NCBI GenBank assembly: GCA_903860745.1
Contig: CAIORQ010000092.1
Span: 37,219 to 101,218, forward strand
Length of the DNA: 64,000 bases
From: an uncultured Actinomycetes bacterium
GTDB taxonomy: Bacteria; Actinomycetota; Acidimicrobiia; Acidimicrobiales; RAAP-2
Direction of reading: 5' to 3'
The position numbers and the translations under genes are program-made. The notes under the pieces are model-generated. The model was not told where the DNA came from. It saw only the letters and a program-made list of their open reading frames with translations, and searched no databases. Numbering within the stretch: the first letter of the stretch is position 1; every line of letters starts with the position of its first letter. Shown one piece after another: positions 25,838-33,973 of this stretch.

Positions 25838-25843
25838 TAGACT
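25838..25843 (+). promoter_or_regulatory. -10 box TAGACT upstream of the Cys-repeat secreted protein
   Basis: TAGACT lies 40 nt before the ATG at 25884. The leader includes a GC-rich inverted repeat (GCGCGCC/GCGCGGGC) and the GGGGAGG ribosome site. Confidence 0.35.
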
Positions 25844-25883
25844 GAGTCGGTCTGGCGCGCCCCGCGCGGGCGGGGAGGTCGCG

Positions 25884-27638
25884 ATGTCGTTTCGAGACGC
25901 CCTCCGGGGACGACGCCACTGGCCGACTCGCTGGTCGGCGAGCGCCGTCGCCGCAGCGGTCCTCGCCCTCAGCGCCGGACCGATCGCCGCGGGCGCTGCG
26001 CCCGCCGCGGCCACCCCCTCGATCACCTCGACGATCCCCCTCGTGCCGGCCGTCCTCTACCCGGGCGACGAGACGGTCTCGGCGCTGTCGTGCCCGTCGG
26101 CGGGCAACTGCGTGGCGATCGGCGTCGGCATGGTCACCTCGGGAGTGGATCAGCTCTTCGCCATCGACGAGACCAATGGGGTCTGGGGTCCGGGTCAGGT
26201 GATCGCCGACCCCCTGGCGACCCTCTCGCTGATCTCGCTCAACTCGATGGCGTGCTCCTCGGCGGGCAACTGCGTCGCGGTGGGGGCCGCGGTCCCGAGC
26301 GGGCAGAACCCGGTCTCCCAGGCGATCACGGTGCAGGAGACCGCGGGGGTCTGGGGCGGCGTGCAGTACGTCAGCGTGCCGGGCACTGCGCCCCAGTACC
26401 CCGAGCTCGACGCTGTCTCGTGCCCCTCCGACGGGGACTGCACCGCGGTGGGCGACGTCGCCTCCGGCGCGGCGATCTTCGTCAGCGAAACCGCCGGCCA
26501 ATGGGGTGAGGCGACCATCGACGGGCCCTACCTCGCACCGTCCGCCTCTGACCCCTTGGTGGTCACCCATCCGGCCGGCATCGTCTGCGCCTCCGCGGGC
26601 AATTGCACGGCGGTGAGCAACTACCCCTACGCCGCGACCGAGACGAACGGCGTGTGGAGCGCCTTCGAGGCCCTGCCCACGCCCGCGGGGAGCACCGTGG
26701 CCGACTCGCCCCTGCTCACTTCACTGAGCTGTCCCACCCAGGCGAGTTGCGTCGCCGTCGGCAACGTGGCTGTCGGGCCCGACTTCTTGTCGACGCCCTT
26801 CGTCGAGCAGGAGACCTCCGTGGGCACGTGGAGCGTGACGACTCCGAGCCTGCCCGACCCGGCCGCCGCGGCGACGCTGAGTTCGCTGTCGTGCTACGCG
26901 CCGGGACAGTGCATGGCGGTGGGCTCGTCCTACGTCGCGCCGGTCTACCCCAACAACGCCATGTGGTCCGACCTGGCTCTCCTCGACGACAATGGCAACT
27001 GGACCATCGCGTCGTTGCCCCAGCCGACGATCATCCCCAATCGCCAGGACTCCTTCGTCACCACGCCGCGATTGACATCGGTGTCGTGCGCCGCCCGGGG
27101 TGACTGCACCGCGGTGGGCTACGTCAACATCGACGCGAGGTCCACGACGCTTCCCTTCTCCCTCGTGCAGTACCAGGGGAAGTGGCTGCCCTCCTCCTTC
27201 GCGCTGGACCCCCCCGGGGTCGGACCGCCCGCGGACGGCGCGGTCCTCGTGTCCTGCGCGGCGCCGGGGGAGTGCGCGATGGCCGGGGACGACCAGGGAA
27301 CGCCGGTCGTGGATTCCGAGACGCTGCCACCAATGCCACCCGCTCCCCGAGCGCCGTCGGCCCCGTCCATCGTCAAGGTGACCAGCGCGGTCACGAGCGT
27401 CGTCGTGCGCCTGGGCGCGCCCAAGTCCAACGGTGGCGCCGCGGTGACCTCCTATCAGTACACGCTCAACGGCGGACCCCGTTGGATGAAGGTGTCGACC
27501 AACCTCAAGAGCCTCACTATGAGGATCACGCGACTCAAGGCCTCGACCCTCTACCGGATCCGCGTCAGGGCTCTGAACGTCGCCGGGGCGAGCCCGGCGT
27601 CGGCGCCGCGCAGCGTGCGCACGCTGCGCGCGAAGTAG
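25884..27638 (+). CDS. Secreted repeat protein with Cys-pair repeats and a fibronectin type III domain
   Basis: A 584-residue exported protein. The signal peptide covers about residues 1-43 (hydrophobic VAAAVLALSAGPIAAGA). It then has eight copies of a motif of the form SC-x5-C-x-AVG: for example LSCPSAGNCVAIG, VSCPSDGDCTAVG and LSCPTQASCVAVG, spaced about 50 residues apart to about residue 475. Such spacing suggests a beta-propeller with one disulphide per blade. The last 95 residues (SIVKVTSAVTSVVVRLGAP onward) look like a fibronectin type III domain. Similar proteins are frequent in Acidimicrobiia and related actinobacteria. Function unknown. Confidence 0.8.
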   Translation: MSFRDALRGRRHWPTRWSASAVAAAVLALSAGPIAAGAAPAAATPSITSTIPLVPAVLYPGDETVSALSCPSAGNCVAIGVGMVTSGVDQLFAIDETNGVWGPGQVIADPLATLSLISLNSMACSSAGNCVAVGAAVPSGQNPVSQAITVQETAGVWGGVQYVSVPGTAPQYPELDAVSCPSDGDCTAVGDVASGAAIFVSETAGQWGEATIDGPYLAPSASDPLVVTHPAGIVCASAGNCTAVSNYPYAATETNGVWSAFEALPTPAGSTVADSPLLTSLSCPTQASCVAVGNVAVGPDFLSTPFVEQETSVGTWSVTTPSLPDPAAAATLSSLSCYAPGQCMAVGSSYVAPVYPNNAMWSDLALLDDNGNWTIASLPQPTIIPNRQDSFVTTPRLTSVSCAARGDCTAVGYVNIDARSTTLPFSLVQYQGKWLPSSFALDPPGVGPPADGAVLVSCAAPGECAMAGDDQGTPVVDSETLPPMPPAPRAPSAPSIVKVTSAVTSVVVRLGAPKSNGGAAVTSYQYTLNGGPRWMKVSTNLKSLTMRITRLKASTLYRIRVRALNVAGASPASAPRSVRTLRAK

Positions 27639-27727
27639 TAGCGGGGCGTGGCCGGCAACGGGGGGCTCACCGTTCACGGGCAATGTCCTCGTTACCGTCT
27701 GGAAACACTCTCGACACACGAACGACC

Positions 27728-27733
27728 TAGGTT
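27728..27733 (+). promoter_or_regulatory. -10 box TAGGTT of the ATP-grasp cassette
   Basis: TAGGTT is followed by 6 nt and GTG at 27740, consistent with a leaderless start. It argues against the GTG at 27734, which would be at most 1 nt from the box. Confidence 0.4.
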
Positions 27734-27739
27734 GTGTTC

Positions 27740-29275
27740 GTGGCGGTGAAGTTCGAGTCGGACGCGTCAGGCGCGTGGAACGAGATGTTCTCCGCCCCTG
27801 GTCAGGCCCGCCCCGTCTACGAGCGCCTGTTGGCGGACCTCGACGCCTACCAGCCCCAGGAGCTGCGCGCGCGCTCCGAACAGCTCTCACGCACCTTCAT
27901 CGACCGCGGGGTGACCTTCGCGCACAGCGGGGAGGAGCGACCCTTCCCCCTCGACCTGGTGCCGCGCATCCTGGGGGCGCTCGAGTGGGACCGCCTCGCA
28001 CGGGGCATCGCCCAGCGGGTGCGGGCCCTCGAGGCCTTCCTGGCCGACGTCTACGGCGCGGGGCGGATCTTCGACGAGGGCCTGATGCCGCGCTCGGTGA
28101 TCACCTCGAGCCCGCACTACTGCCGACCGGCCTTCGGCATCTCCCCGCCCAACGACGTGCGCATCGCCGTGGCGGGCATCGACCTGATCCGCGACGAGCA
28201 CGGCAACTTCTGCGTGCTCGAGGACAACGTGCGGATCCCCTCGGGGGTCAGTTACGTCATCGAGAACCGTCGGGCCATGACCCAGGCCTTCTCCTCCCTG
28301 TTCTCCGACCACCGGGTGCACCCGGTGGACTCCTACCCCTCGCGCCTCTTCGCAGCCCTGCTGGCCGCGGCGCCGCGCAAGGCCGTGGACCCGGTGATCG
28401 TGGTGCTGAGCCCGGGCGTGCACAACGCGGCCTACTTCGAGCACGTCCTGCTCGCGCGCATGATGGGCGTCGAGCTCGTCGAGGGGCGCGACCTGGTGTG
28501 CCGCTCGAACCACGTGTACATGCGCACCACCAACGGCGAACGCGCGGTGCACGTCATCTACCGACGGGTGGACGACGACTGGCTCGACCCCCTGCAGTTC
28601 CGTCCCGACTCGGTGATCGGCGTGGCGGGGCTGGTCAACGCGGCACGCGCGGGCAACGTCGTGATCTCCAACGGCATCGGCAACGGCGTGGCCGACGACA
28701 AGCTGGTGTACACCTACGTGCCGGAGTTCATCCGCTTCTACCTCGGGGAGAAGCCGCTGCTGGACAACATCGAGACGCACCGGCTGGAGGACGCCGCGGT
28801 GCGCGAGGCGGTGCTGGCCTCCCTGGCCGACTACGTCCTCAAGCCCGTCGACGGCTCGGGCGGCAAGGGGATCGTCATCGGACCCCAGGCCACCAAGACC
28901 GAGCTCAAGGCCCTGCGCAAGGCCATCGCGGCGGCGCCGCGCAACTTCATCGCCCAACGGCCCGTGGCGCTCTCGACGCACCCGACCTTCGTCGGCGACT
29001 CGCTCGCCCCGCGCCACATCGACCTGCGGCCCTTCGCGGTCAACGACGGCTCGGACGTGTGGGTCCTGCCGGGCGGGCTGACCCGCGTGGCGCTGGGGGA
29101 GGGGGAGCTCATCGTCAACTCCTCGCGCGGCGGTGGCTCCAAGGACACCTGGGTGATCAACGACGAGGCCGTCGCCTTCCGCGGGGCGGTGCCACCGGCG
29201 AGCTCGCGACCCCGCCGTCACGGGGCCGCGCCGCGCCAGAACGACGAGTTCGTCGGGGCGGGGGACGAGCAGTGA
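27740..29275 (+). CDS. Circularly permuted ATP-grasp protein (type 2)
   Basis: A protein of about 511 residues from the circularly permuted ATP-grasp family (DUF404/DUF407). Visible landmarks are the N-terminal AWNEMFSAPGQARPVYERL, SPHYCRPAFGISPPNDVR, the nucleotide-binding stretch VLEDNVRIPSGVSYVIENR near residue 155, and VLKPVDGSGGKGIVIGP near 365. The family is predicted to ligate amino acids or peptides with ATP. It begins the widely conserved cassette ATP-grasp / alpha-E / transglutaminase; the next gene overlaps by 4 bp (GTGA). The exact GTG (27734, 27740 or 27746) is uncertain. Confidence 0.88.
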   Translation: MAVKFESDASGAWNEMFSAPGQARPVYERLLADLDAYQPQELRARSEQLSRTFIDRGVTFAHSGEERPFPLDLVPRILGALEWDRLARGIAQRVRALEAFLADVYGAGRIFDEGLMPRSVITSSPHYCRPAFGISPPNDVRIAVAGIDLIRDEHGNFCVLEDNVRIPSGVSYVIENRRAMTQAFSSLFSDHRVHPVDSYPSRLFAALLAAAPRKAVDPVIVVLSPGVHNAAYFEHVLLARMMGVELVEGRDLVCRSNHVYMRTTNGERAVHVIYRRVDDDWLDPLQFRPDSVIGVAGLVNAARAGNVVISNGIGNGVADDKLVYTYVPEFIRFYLGEKPLLDNIETHRLEDAAVREAVLASLADYVLKPVDGSGGKGIVIGPQATKTELKALRKAIAAAPRNFIAQRPVALSTHPTFVGDSLAPRHIDLRPFAVNDGSDVWVLPGGLTRVALGEGELIVNSSRGGGSKDTWVINDEAVAFRGAVPPASSRPRRHGAAPRQNDEFVGAGDEQ

Positions 29276-30225
29276 GCGAACGCGGCATGCTCTCACGGCT
29301 CGCGGAGTCGCTCTTTTGGATCGGGCGCTACATCGAGCGCGCCGACGACACCGCGCGCATCGTCGACTCCTACGTGCACCGCATGGTGGAGGACCCCTTC
29401 AACGACGAGAGCGCCACCTGTCGGTCGCTGTACTCGATCCTGGGCATCGAGGTCGGGCCCGAACGGCTCAACACCGCCGAGACGCTGCAGACCATCGTCT
29501 ACGACATCGACAATCCCAACTCCATCGCCGGCGCGCTCAACGGCGCCTACGAGAACGCCCGGCGCAGCCGGGACTACATCTCCTCGGAGATGTGGGTGGC
29601 GCTCAACACGACGCGCAACGAACTGCCCAAGCGCGAGTCCAGGGCGAGGAACTTCGGTCCCTCCACCTACCTGGGCTACGTGCGCGAGCGCGCCGCGCTG
29701 TTGGCGGGCCTGACCGACGCCACCTTGAGCCACGACGACGGCTGGCGCTTCTTGGTGCTGGGGCGCAACCTCGAGCGCATCGACATGACGGCTCGCCTGC
29801 TGCGTGGCCGGGTGGTCAGCGACGAGAACGCCCCGGACTGGATGGCCTTCCTGCGCGCCTCGGGCGCGATGGAGGCCTTCATGCGCAACACCCGCGAGGT
29901 CGACGACGCCAACGGCGTGGCCGCGTTCTTGATGCTGGACCGCCTCTTTCCGCGTTCGGTGCTGTACTCGCTCAACCTGGCCGACGAGTGCCTGGTGGAG
30001 ATCCAGCCGGTGAGCCAGCGCATCTCGTCGGGCGACCCGGCGCGCCAGGCCCTGGCCCGGGCGCGGGGCATGCTCGAGTTCATCGATCCGCGCCAGTTGA
30101 TCGAGCAGCTGCCCGAACTGCTCGAGATGCTCGAGTCGACGTGCTTTCGCATCACCGACGCCGTCACCGACCGCTACTTCCGCCACGAGGAGGCCGTGGC
30201 CTGGATCATCGAGGAGGGGCTGTGA
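29272..30225 (+). CDS. Alpha-E domain protein (DUF403)
   Basis: A 317-residue, mostly alpha-helical protein that begins with the family hallmark MLSRLAESLFWIGRYIERAD and continues with a conserved SEMWVALN stretch near residue 105. Alpha-E proteins occur almost only beside circularly permuted ATP-grasp and transglutaminase genes, where comparative genomics predicts a peptide-ligase/peptidase pathway. Biochemical proof is lacking. The GTG start and the stop both overlap neighbours by 4 bp, so all three proteins are made together. Confidence 0.9.
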   Translation: MSERGMLSRLAESLFWIGRYIERADDTARIVDSYVHRMVEDPFNDESATCRSLYSILGIEVGPERLNTAETLQTIVYDIDNPNSIAGALNGAYENARRSRDYISSEMWVALNTTRNELPKRESRARNFGPSTYLGYVRERAALLAGLTDATLSHDDGWRFLVLGRNLERIDMTARLLRGRVVSDENAPDWMAFLRASGAMEAFMRNTREVDDANGVAAFLMLDRLFPRSVLYSLNLADECLVEIQPVSQRISSGDPARQALARARGMLEFIDPRQLIEQLPELLEMLESTCFRITDAVTDRYFRHEEAVAWIIEEGL

Positions 30226-31061
30226 CCCCGCGCCTGGGCCTCTCGATCCGTCACCACACGGGCTTCACCTACGACGGGGTCGCCAAAGCCTCCTACAACG
30301 AGGCCCGCATGACGCCGCGGTCGCTGGGCACCCAGCAGGTGCAGGCCTCCAAGTTGACCGTGCGGCCGGCGGTGCCGACGTGGACCTACACGGACTACTT
30401 CGGCACCATCGTCAGCGCCTTCGACATCCAAGAGACCCACCCCCAGCTCGAGGTCGAGGCGGTGTCGCAGGTGGAGAGCTGGGCGGCGACCCTGGAGGCG
30501 CCACTCGGCTGGAGCGAGTTGCGCAGCCCCCACCTGGTGGACCGCTTCTCGGAGTTCTTGTTGCCGACGACGCGCACCGCGATGGGCGAGGTCGCCGACC
30601 TGACGGCGTGGCGGAACCTCCCCGACGTGCACCAGTGCGTCGAGGCGGTGGCCGGCTTCGTGCGCTCCGAGGTCTCCTACGTGCCCGGCGCGACCACCGT
30701 GTCGGCGACGGGACGCGAGGCCTGGGACCGTCGAAAGGGGGTCTGCCAGGACATCACCCACGTGACCATCGGGTTGCTGCGCGAGATGGGCATCCCCGCG
30801 CGCTACGTGTCGGGCTACCTCTTCCCGGCGATCGACTCCGAGGCCGGTGACGTGGTCGAGGGCCAGAGCCACGCCTGGGTCGAGTACTACTCGGGTTCGT
30901 GGACGGGGATCGATCCGACCAACGGCGTTCGCGAGACCGAGCGGCACATCATCGTGGGCCACGGTCGCGACTACGACGACGTGGCTCCCCTCAAGGGCAT
31001 CTACCAGGGCGCGGCCTCCACCCAACTGGGCGTCGTGGTGGAGATGCGCCGCACGCACTAG
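30222..31061 (+). CDS. Transglutaminase-like cysteine peptidase
   Basis: A 279-residue protein. The N-terminal beta domain (HHTGFTYDGVAKASYNEARM) is typical of the bacterial transglutaminase N-terminal family. The catalytic triad is intact: Cys175 in RKGVCQDITH, His217 in QSHAWVEYY and Asp231 in GIDPTNG. It should act as a peptidase or amidase on the product of the ATP-grasp ligase. GTG start overlapping the alpha-E stop. A compact GC hairpin follows the stop. Confidence 0.9.
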   Translation: MTPRLGLSIRHHTGFTYDGVAKASYNEARMTPRSLGTQQVQASKLTVRPAVPTWTYTDYFGTIVSAFDIQETHPQLEVEAVSQVESWAATLEAPLGWSELRSPHLVDRFSEFLLPTTRTAMGEVADLTAWRNLPDVHQCVEAVAGFVRSEVSYVPGATTVSATGREAWDRRKGVCQDITHVTIGLLREMGIPARYVSGYLFPAIDSEAGDVVEGQSHAWVEYYSGSWTGIDPTNGVRETERHIIVGHGRDYDDVAPLKGIYQGAASTQLGVVVEMRRTH

Positions 31062-31074
31062 GCCCCACGGGGCC
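31061..31074 (+). terminator. Short GC hairpin after the transglutaminase gene
   Basis: GGCCC and GGGCC arms around a CACG loop begin at the stop codon, followed by the slightly T-rich CTTGTT. It is short, so it is only a candidate terminator. Confidence 0.35.
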
Positions 31075-31087
31075 CCGCGCTTGTTCA

Positions 31088-31093
31088 TATGAT
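31088..31093 (+). promoter_or_regulatory. -10 box TATGAT, leaderless SDR
   Basis: TATGAT is followed by exactly 6 nt and the ATG at 31100. It is the closest to consensus of the leaderless -10 boxes in this window. Confidence 0.55.
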
Positions 31094-31099
31094 GAGGTC

Positions 31100-31867
31100 A
31101 TGGACCTCGAACTTTCCTCGCGTACGTACCTGATCACCGGGGGGACCGACGGACTCGGTCTGGCCCTCGCCCAGCGCCTCATCGCCGAGGGCGCCAACGT
31201 CGCGGTCTGCGGCCGCGACGAGGGACGGCTCAAGGCCGCCCAACAGCGACTGGGCCCCACCGCCTTGTGCGTGCAGGCCGACGTGACCCAGGCGAGCGAC
31301 TGCGACAACTTCGTGCAGCTCACCGTGGACCGCTTCGGCGGTCTCGACGGCGTGGTGAACAACGCCGGCAAGGCCTCGTCCTCGACCATCCTTCGCTCGA
31401 CGGACGAGGAGTGGCGCAGCGACTACGAGCTCAAGGTGCTGGCGGCCCTGCGGATCTCGCGCGCGGCCATCGAGCACCTGGAGGTGCACGCCGGGGCGAT
31501 CCTCAACGTGCTGGCCATCGGCGCTCGCACGCCCCAGGCCGGTTCGGCGCCCACGACGGCCTCGCGCGCGGCGGGGCTCGTGTTGACCAAGGCGATGTCC
31601 AACGAGGTGGCGGCCAAGGGCATCCGCGTCAACGCCGTGCTCATCGGGCTGATCGAGTCGGGGCAGTGGGTGCGTCGGGCCGCCGCCGAGAACGAGACCA
31701 TGGAGCAGTTCTACGCGCGCGCCGCGCGCGCCGCGAACATCCCCCTCGGGCGCTACGGCAAGGCCGAGGAGTTCGCCGACCTGGCCGCCTTCCTGCTGTC
31801 GCCGCGGGCGAGCTACATCACCGGAGTGGGCATCGCCGTCGACGGAGGTCTCTCCCCGGTCATCTGA
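31100..31867 (+). CDS. SDR-family protein lacking the catalytic Tyr and Lys
   Basis: A 255-residue short-chain dehydrogenase fold. The cofactor motif TGGTDGLG (residues 13-20) and NNAGKA (87-92) are intact, and the C-terminus has GVGIAVDGGLSPVI. Where YxxxK is expected the protein reads T152-TAS-R156, and the catalytic Ser position is Ala or Ile in NVLAIG. It may therefore bind a nucleotide without normal dehydrogenase chemistry, or use other residues. The frame is intact and the promoter looks active, so it is not an obvious pseudogene. It is convergent with a minus-strand gene 4 bp away. Confidence 0.85.
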   Translation: MDLELSSRTYLITGGTDGLGLALAQRLIAEGANVAVCGRDEGRLKAAQQRLGPTALCVQADVTQASDCDNFVQLTVDRFGGLDGVVNNAGKASSSTILRSTDEEWRSDYELKVLAALRISRAAIEHLEVHAGAILNVLAIGARTPQAGSAPTTASRAAGLVLTKAMSNEVAAKGIRVNAVLIGLIESGQWVRRAAAENETMEQFYARAARAANIPLGRYGKAEEFADLAAFLLSPRASYITGVGIAVDGGLSPVI

Positions 31868-31871
31868 GGAA

Positions 31872-32540
31872 TCAGCTCAGGGATTCGGCGACCCGTCGCC
31901 AGCGGTGCGCCGCTACCTGGTAGCGGTAGAGCGCGTAGCTGTGCACCGGCATGCTCGAACCCGCCGCCCAGCGGTCGGGGCCGACGCGCAGACCGATGGT
32001 ACCGTCGGTGAAGACGTGACGGGTCATCGACCAGTCGTCGGCCGCCCAGACGTACTGGTACCAGTGCCGCCCTACGTCGGTCGAGACGTCGATGACCGAG
32101 TCCGAGACGTAGATCACCTCCGAGGCGCTGACGGCGATGGTCGCCGTCGCGCAGTAGAGCGAGCCGCCCGCCCAATCGGTGGCCAGGGCCGGGCCCTCGA
32201 CGCTCCAGGAGTGACCGGCGTCGAGGGAGCGCACGGGGTACTGCGTAGCGCCGCAGGGGGGGTTCAAGACGCCCCAGCGCGTCGTCCCCGCGGACGAGAC
32301 GAGCGCCACGTCGCGGTCCTGGGCCGCGTCGAGCGCCGTCGAGCGAGCGATGAAGGTGTCCTGCTTCGAGAAGAGCAGTCCCGCCGTGGCCTGGAGGGTC
32401 AGGGGGTAGGGCGAGGAGGCGGCCGAGGCCGACGCCTGGGGACCGACGCTCAGGGCGGTGGCGAGCGCCGCGACGAGGGCGAGGGGGACGGCCGACCCAC
32501 GGGCCGCGCACCGGGCCCCGCGGCGCGACGAGGCTTTCAC
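31872..32540 (-). CDS. Exported protein of unknown function
   Basis: A 222-residue protein with a GTG start overlapping the stop of the upstream small membrane protein gene (GTGA). An Arg-rich N-terminus (KASSRRGARCAARG) leads into a hydrophobic signal segment (VPLALVAALATALSV) and ASASAAS cleavage region. The mature part has repeated short patterns resembling BNR/sialidase-type blades (RSLDAGHSWSVEGPAL, DVSTDVGRHWYQY), so a partial beta-propeller is possible. There are two Cys, probably a disulphide. Function unknown. Confidence 0.68.
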   Translation of the reverse strand: MKASSRRGARCAARGSAVPLALVAALATALSVGPQASASAASSPYPLTLQATAGLLFSKQDTFIARSTALDAAQDRDVALVSSAGTTRWGVLNPPCGATQYPVRSLDAGHSWSVEGPALATDWAGGSLYCATATIAVSASEVIYVSDSVIDVSTDVGRHWYQYVWAADDWSMTRHVFTDGTIGLRVGPDRWAAGSSMPVHSYALYRYQVAAHRWRRVAESLS

Positions 32541-32827
32541 GCCAGGGTGATGAAGCCGTAGGTGATGCACAAGCCCAGCGCGTTGACAAGGATGAAGCTG
32601 GCGATGACGAGGCCGACGGCGACCTTCACCGGCGTGCTGTAGCGGTGGCCCTGGGGCGCGGGCATGTACCACTCGGGCAGGAGGCCCGTGAGGCCCGCGC
32701 CGGGCCGCCAGGGCGCGGCGTCGGGAGCGAGGACTGGGTGCGGGTCCGCGGCCAGGGCGAGGGCCGTGAGCTCCTCGTCGGAGATGACCTGGTCGGTGGG
32801 GTCCGTGTCCGCGACGTCGTCGCTCAT
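32537..32827 (-). CDS. Small single-span membrane protein
   Basis: A 96-residue protein with an acidic N-terminus (DDVADTDPTDQVISDEELTAL), a Pro-rich middle and one C-terminal transmembrane helix (VAVGLVIASFILVNALGLC). It has an AGGAGGA ribosome site before the ATG. It is translationally coupled to the exported protein that follows, which suggests the two act together at the membrane. No family recognised. Confidence 0.68.
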   Translation of the reverse strand: MSDDVADTDPTDQVISDEELTALALAADPHPVLAPDAAPWRPGAGLTGLLPEWYMPAPQGHRYSTPVKVAVGLVIASFILVNALGLCITYGFITLA

Positions 32828-32855
32828 CCCTGTCCTCCTCGCATCCCTCACCGTG

Positions 32856-32861
32856 AACCTA
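32856..32861 (-). promoter_or_regulatory. -10 box TAGGTT of the small membrane protein operon
   Basis: TAGGTT on the minus strand lies 28 nt before the ATG at 32827; the ribosome site is in the leader. Confidence 0.3.
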
Positions 32862-32898
32862 GCGGTCCTCGGGCTCCGGCGCCACGTAGTGTGATTCC

Positions 32899-32908
32899 GG
32901 GGGGGGGG
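32899..32908. repeat. G10 homopolymer in the asparaginase leader
   Basis: Ten consecutive G lie 6 nt before the asparaginase ATG and form its only ribosome-binding sequence. A TAGTGT -10-like box is at 32887-32892. Such a run can slip during replication and would change the spacing between the -10 and the start; it can also be a sequencing artefact. Confidence 0.6.
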
Positions 32909-32914
32909 TGGACG

Positions 32915-33964
32915 ATGCCGGAAGCGGCTACGCGCGCGAGGGTCCTGGTGGTGGCGCTGGGGGGCACGATCGCCTCGACGGGTTCGGCCGGCGTGGTCCC
33001 GCGACTCGGGGCCCGGGACCTGATCGAAGCGGTGCCCGCACTGGGGGCGGTGGCCGAGATCGAGGCCGTCGGCCTGCGCCAGCTCCCGTCGGGCGACCTG
33101 ACCCTGGACGACCTGGTGGCGCTGGCCCGGCTGATCCGTGACGCCGCGGCTCGCGGTGTCGACGGCGTGGTCGTCACCCAGGGCACCGACACCATGGAGG
33201 AATCGTCCTTCGCCCTCGACCTGCTCGTGGACGTGGAGGCCCCGGTGGTCGTCACCGGCGCCATGCGCAACCCGACGATGGCGAGCCCCGACGGGCCCAA
33301 CAACCTCCTCACGGCGGTGAGGGTCGCCGCGTCCCCGGTGGCGCGCGGTCTGGGCTGCGTCGTCGTGATGAACGACGAGGTGCACGCCGCGCGCTTCGTG
33401 CGCAAGACTCACACGACGGGCGTCGGAGCCTTCGCCTCGCCCGCCACGGGTCCCCTGGGCTGGGTGAGTGAGGGGCGCGTGCGCGTCGCCTCGCGATGCG
33501 CGCCGCTTCGGCGCTTCGGGTCGGTCGATGGTCTGGACGTGGCGCCGGTGGCGATCGTGGCCTGCGCCCTCGGCGACGACGGACGCGGGCTCGAGGCGCT
33601 GTTGTCCACGGGCTACCGGGGACTGGTGGTGGAGGGCTTCGGCGCGGGGCACGTGCCGGCGGCCATGGTCGAGGTGCTCGCCCGGGCGGCCGCGGCGATG
33701 CCCGTCGTGCTGACGTCGCGCACGGGGGTCGGCGAGGTGCTCTCGAGCACCTACGGCTTCGTCGGATCGGAGTCGGACCTCCTGGCGCGAGGCCTGCTCT
33801 CGGGCGGCGCGCTCGACGCGCGCAAGGCGCGGGTGGCCCTGTCCCTGGCGATCGCCACCACCGCGGATGCGTCGGCGGCGGTCCGCGCCTTCGAAGCGGT
33901 GCGCGACTCGCTGACCTTCGCGGGAGGGCCCCGGCCCCCGGAAGCGGCCGTGGACCCCTCGTAG
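32915..33964 (+). CDS. L-asparaginase-family amidohydrolase
   Basis: A 349-residue asparaginase/glutaminase. The first active-site motif is VVALGGTIASTGS near residue 13 and the second is VVTQGTDTMEESSFAL near 85, with the catalytic Thr residues in GGTIAS and GTDTMEE. ASPDGPNNLLTAVRVA is also typical. No signal peptide is seen, so it probably acts in the cytosol on asparagine or a related amide. It ends at the -10 box of the following dehydrogenase gene. Confidence 0.88.
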   Translation: MPEAATRARVLVVALGGTIASTGSAGVVPRLGARDLIEAVPALGAVAEIEAVGLRQLPSGDLTLDDLVALARLIRDAAARGVDGVVVTQGTDTMEESSFALDLLVDVEAPVVVTGAMRNPTMASPDGPNNLLTAVRVAASPVARGLGCVVVMNDEVHAARFVRKTHTTGVGAFASPATGPLGWVSEGRVRVASRCAPLRRFGSVDGLDVAPVAIVACALGDDGRGLEALLSTGYRGLVVEGFGAGHVPAAMVEVLARAAAAMPVVLTSRTGVGEVLSSTYGFVGSESDLLARGLLSGGALDARKARVALSLAIATTADASAAVRAFEAVRDSLTFAGGPRPPEAAVDPS

Positions 33965-33967
33965 ACT
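33962..33967 (+). promoter_or_regulatory. -10 box TAGACT, leaderless dehydrogenase gene
   Basis: The box overlaps the asparaginase stop codon and is followed by 6 nt (all G except the last) and the ATG at 33974. Some ribosome binding by the GGGGG stretch cannot be excluded. Confidence 0.4.
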
Positions 33968-33973
33968 GGGGGC

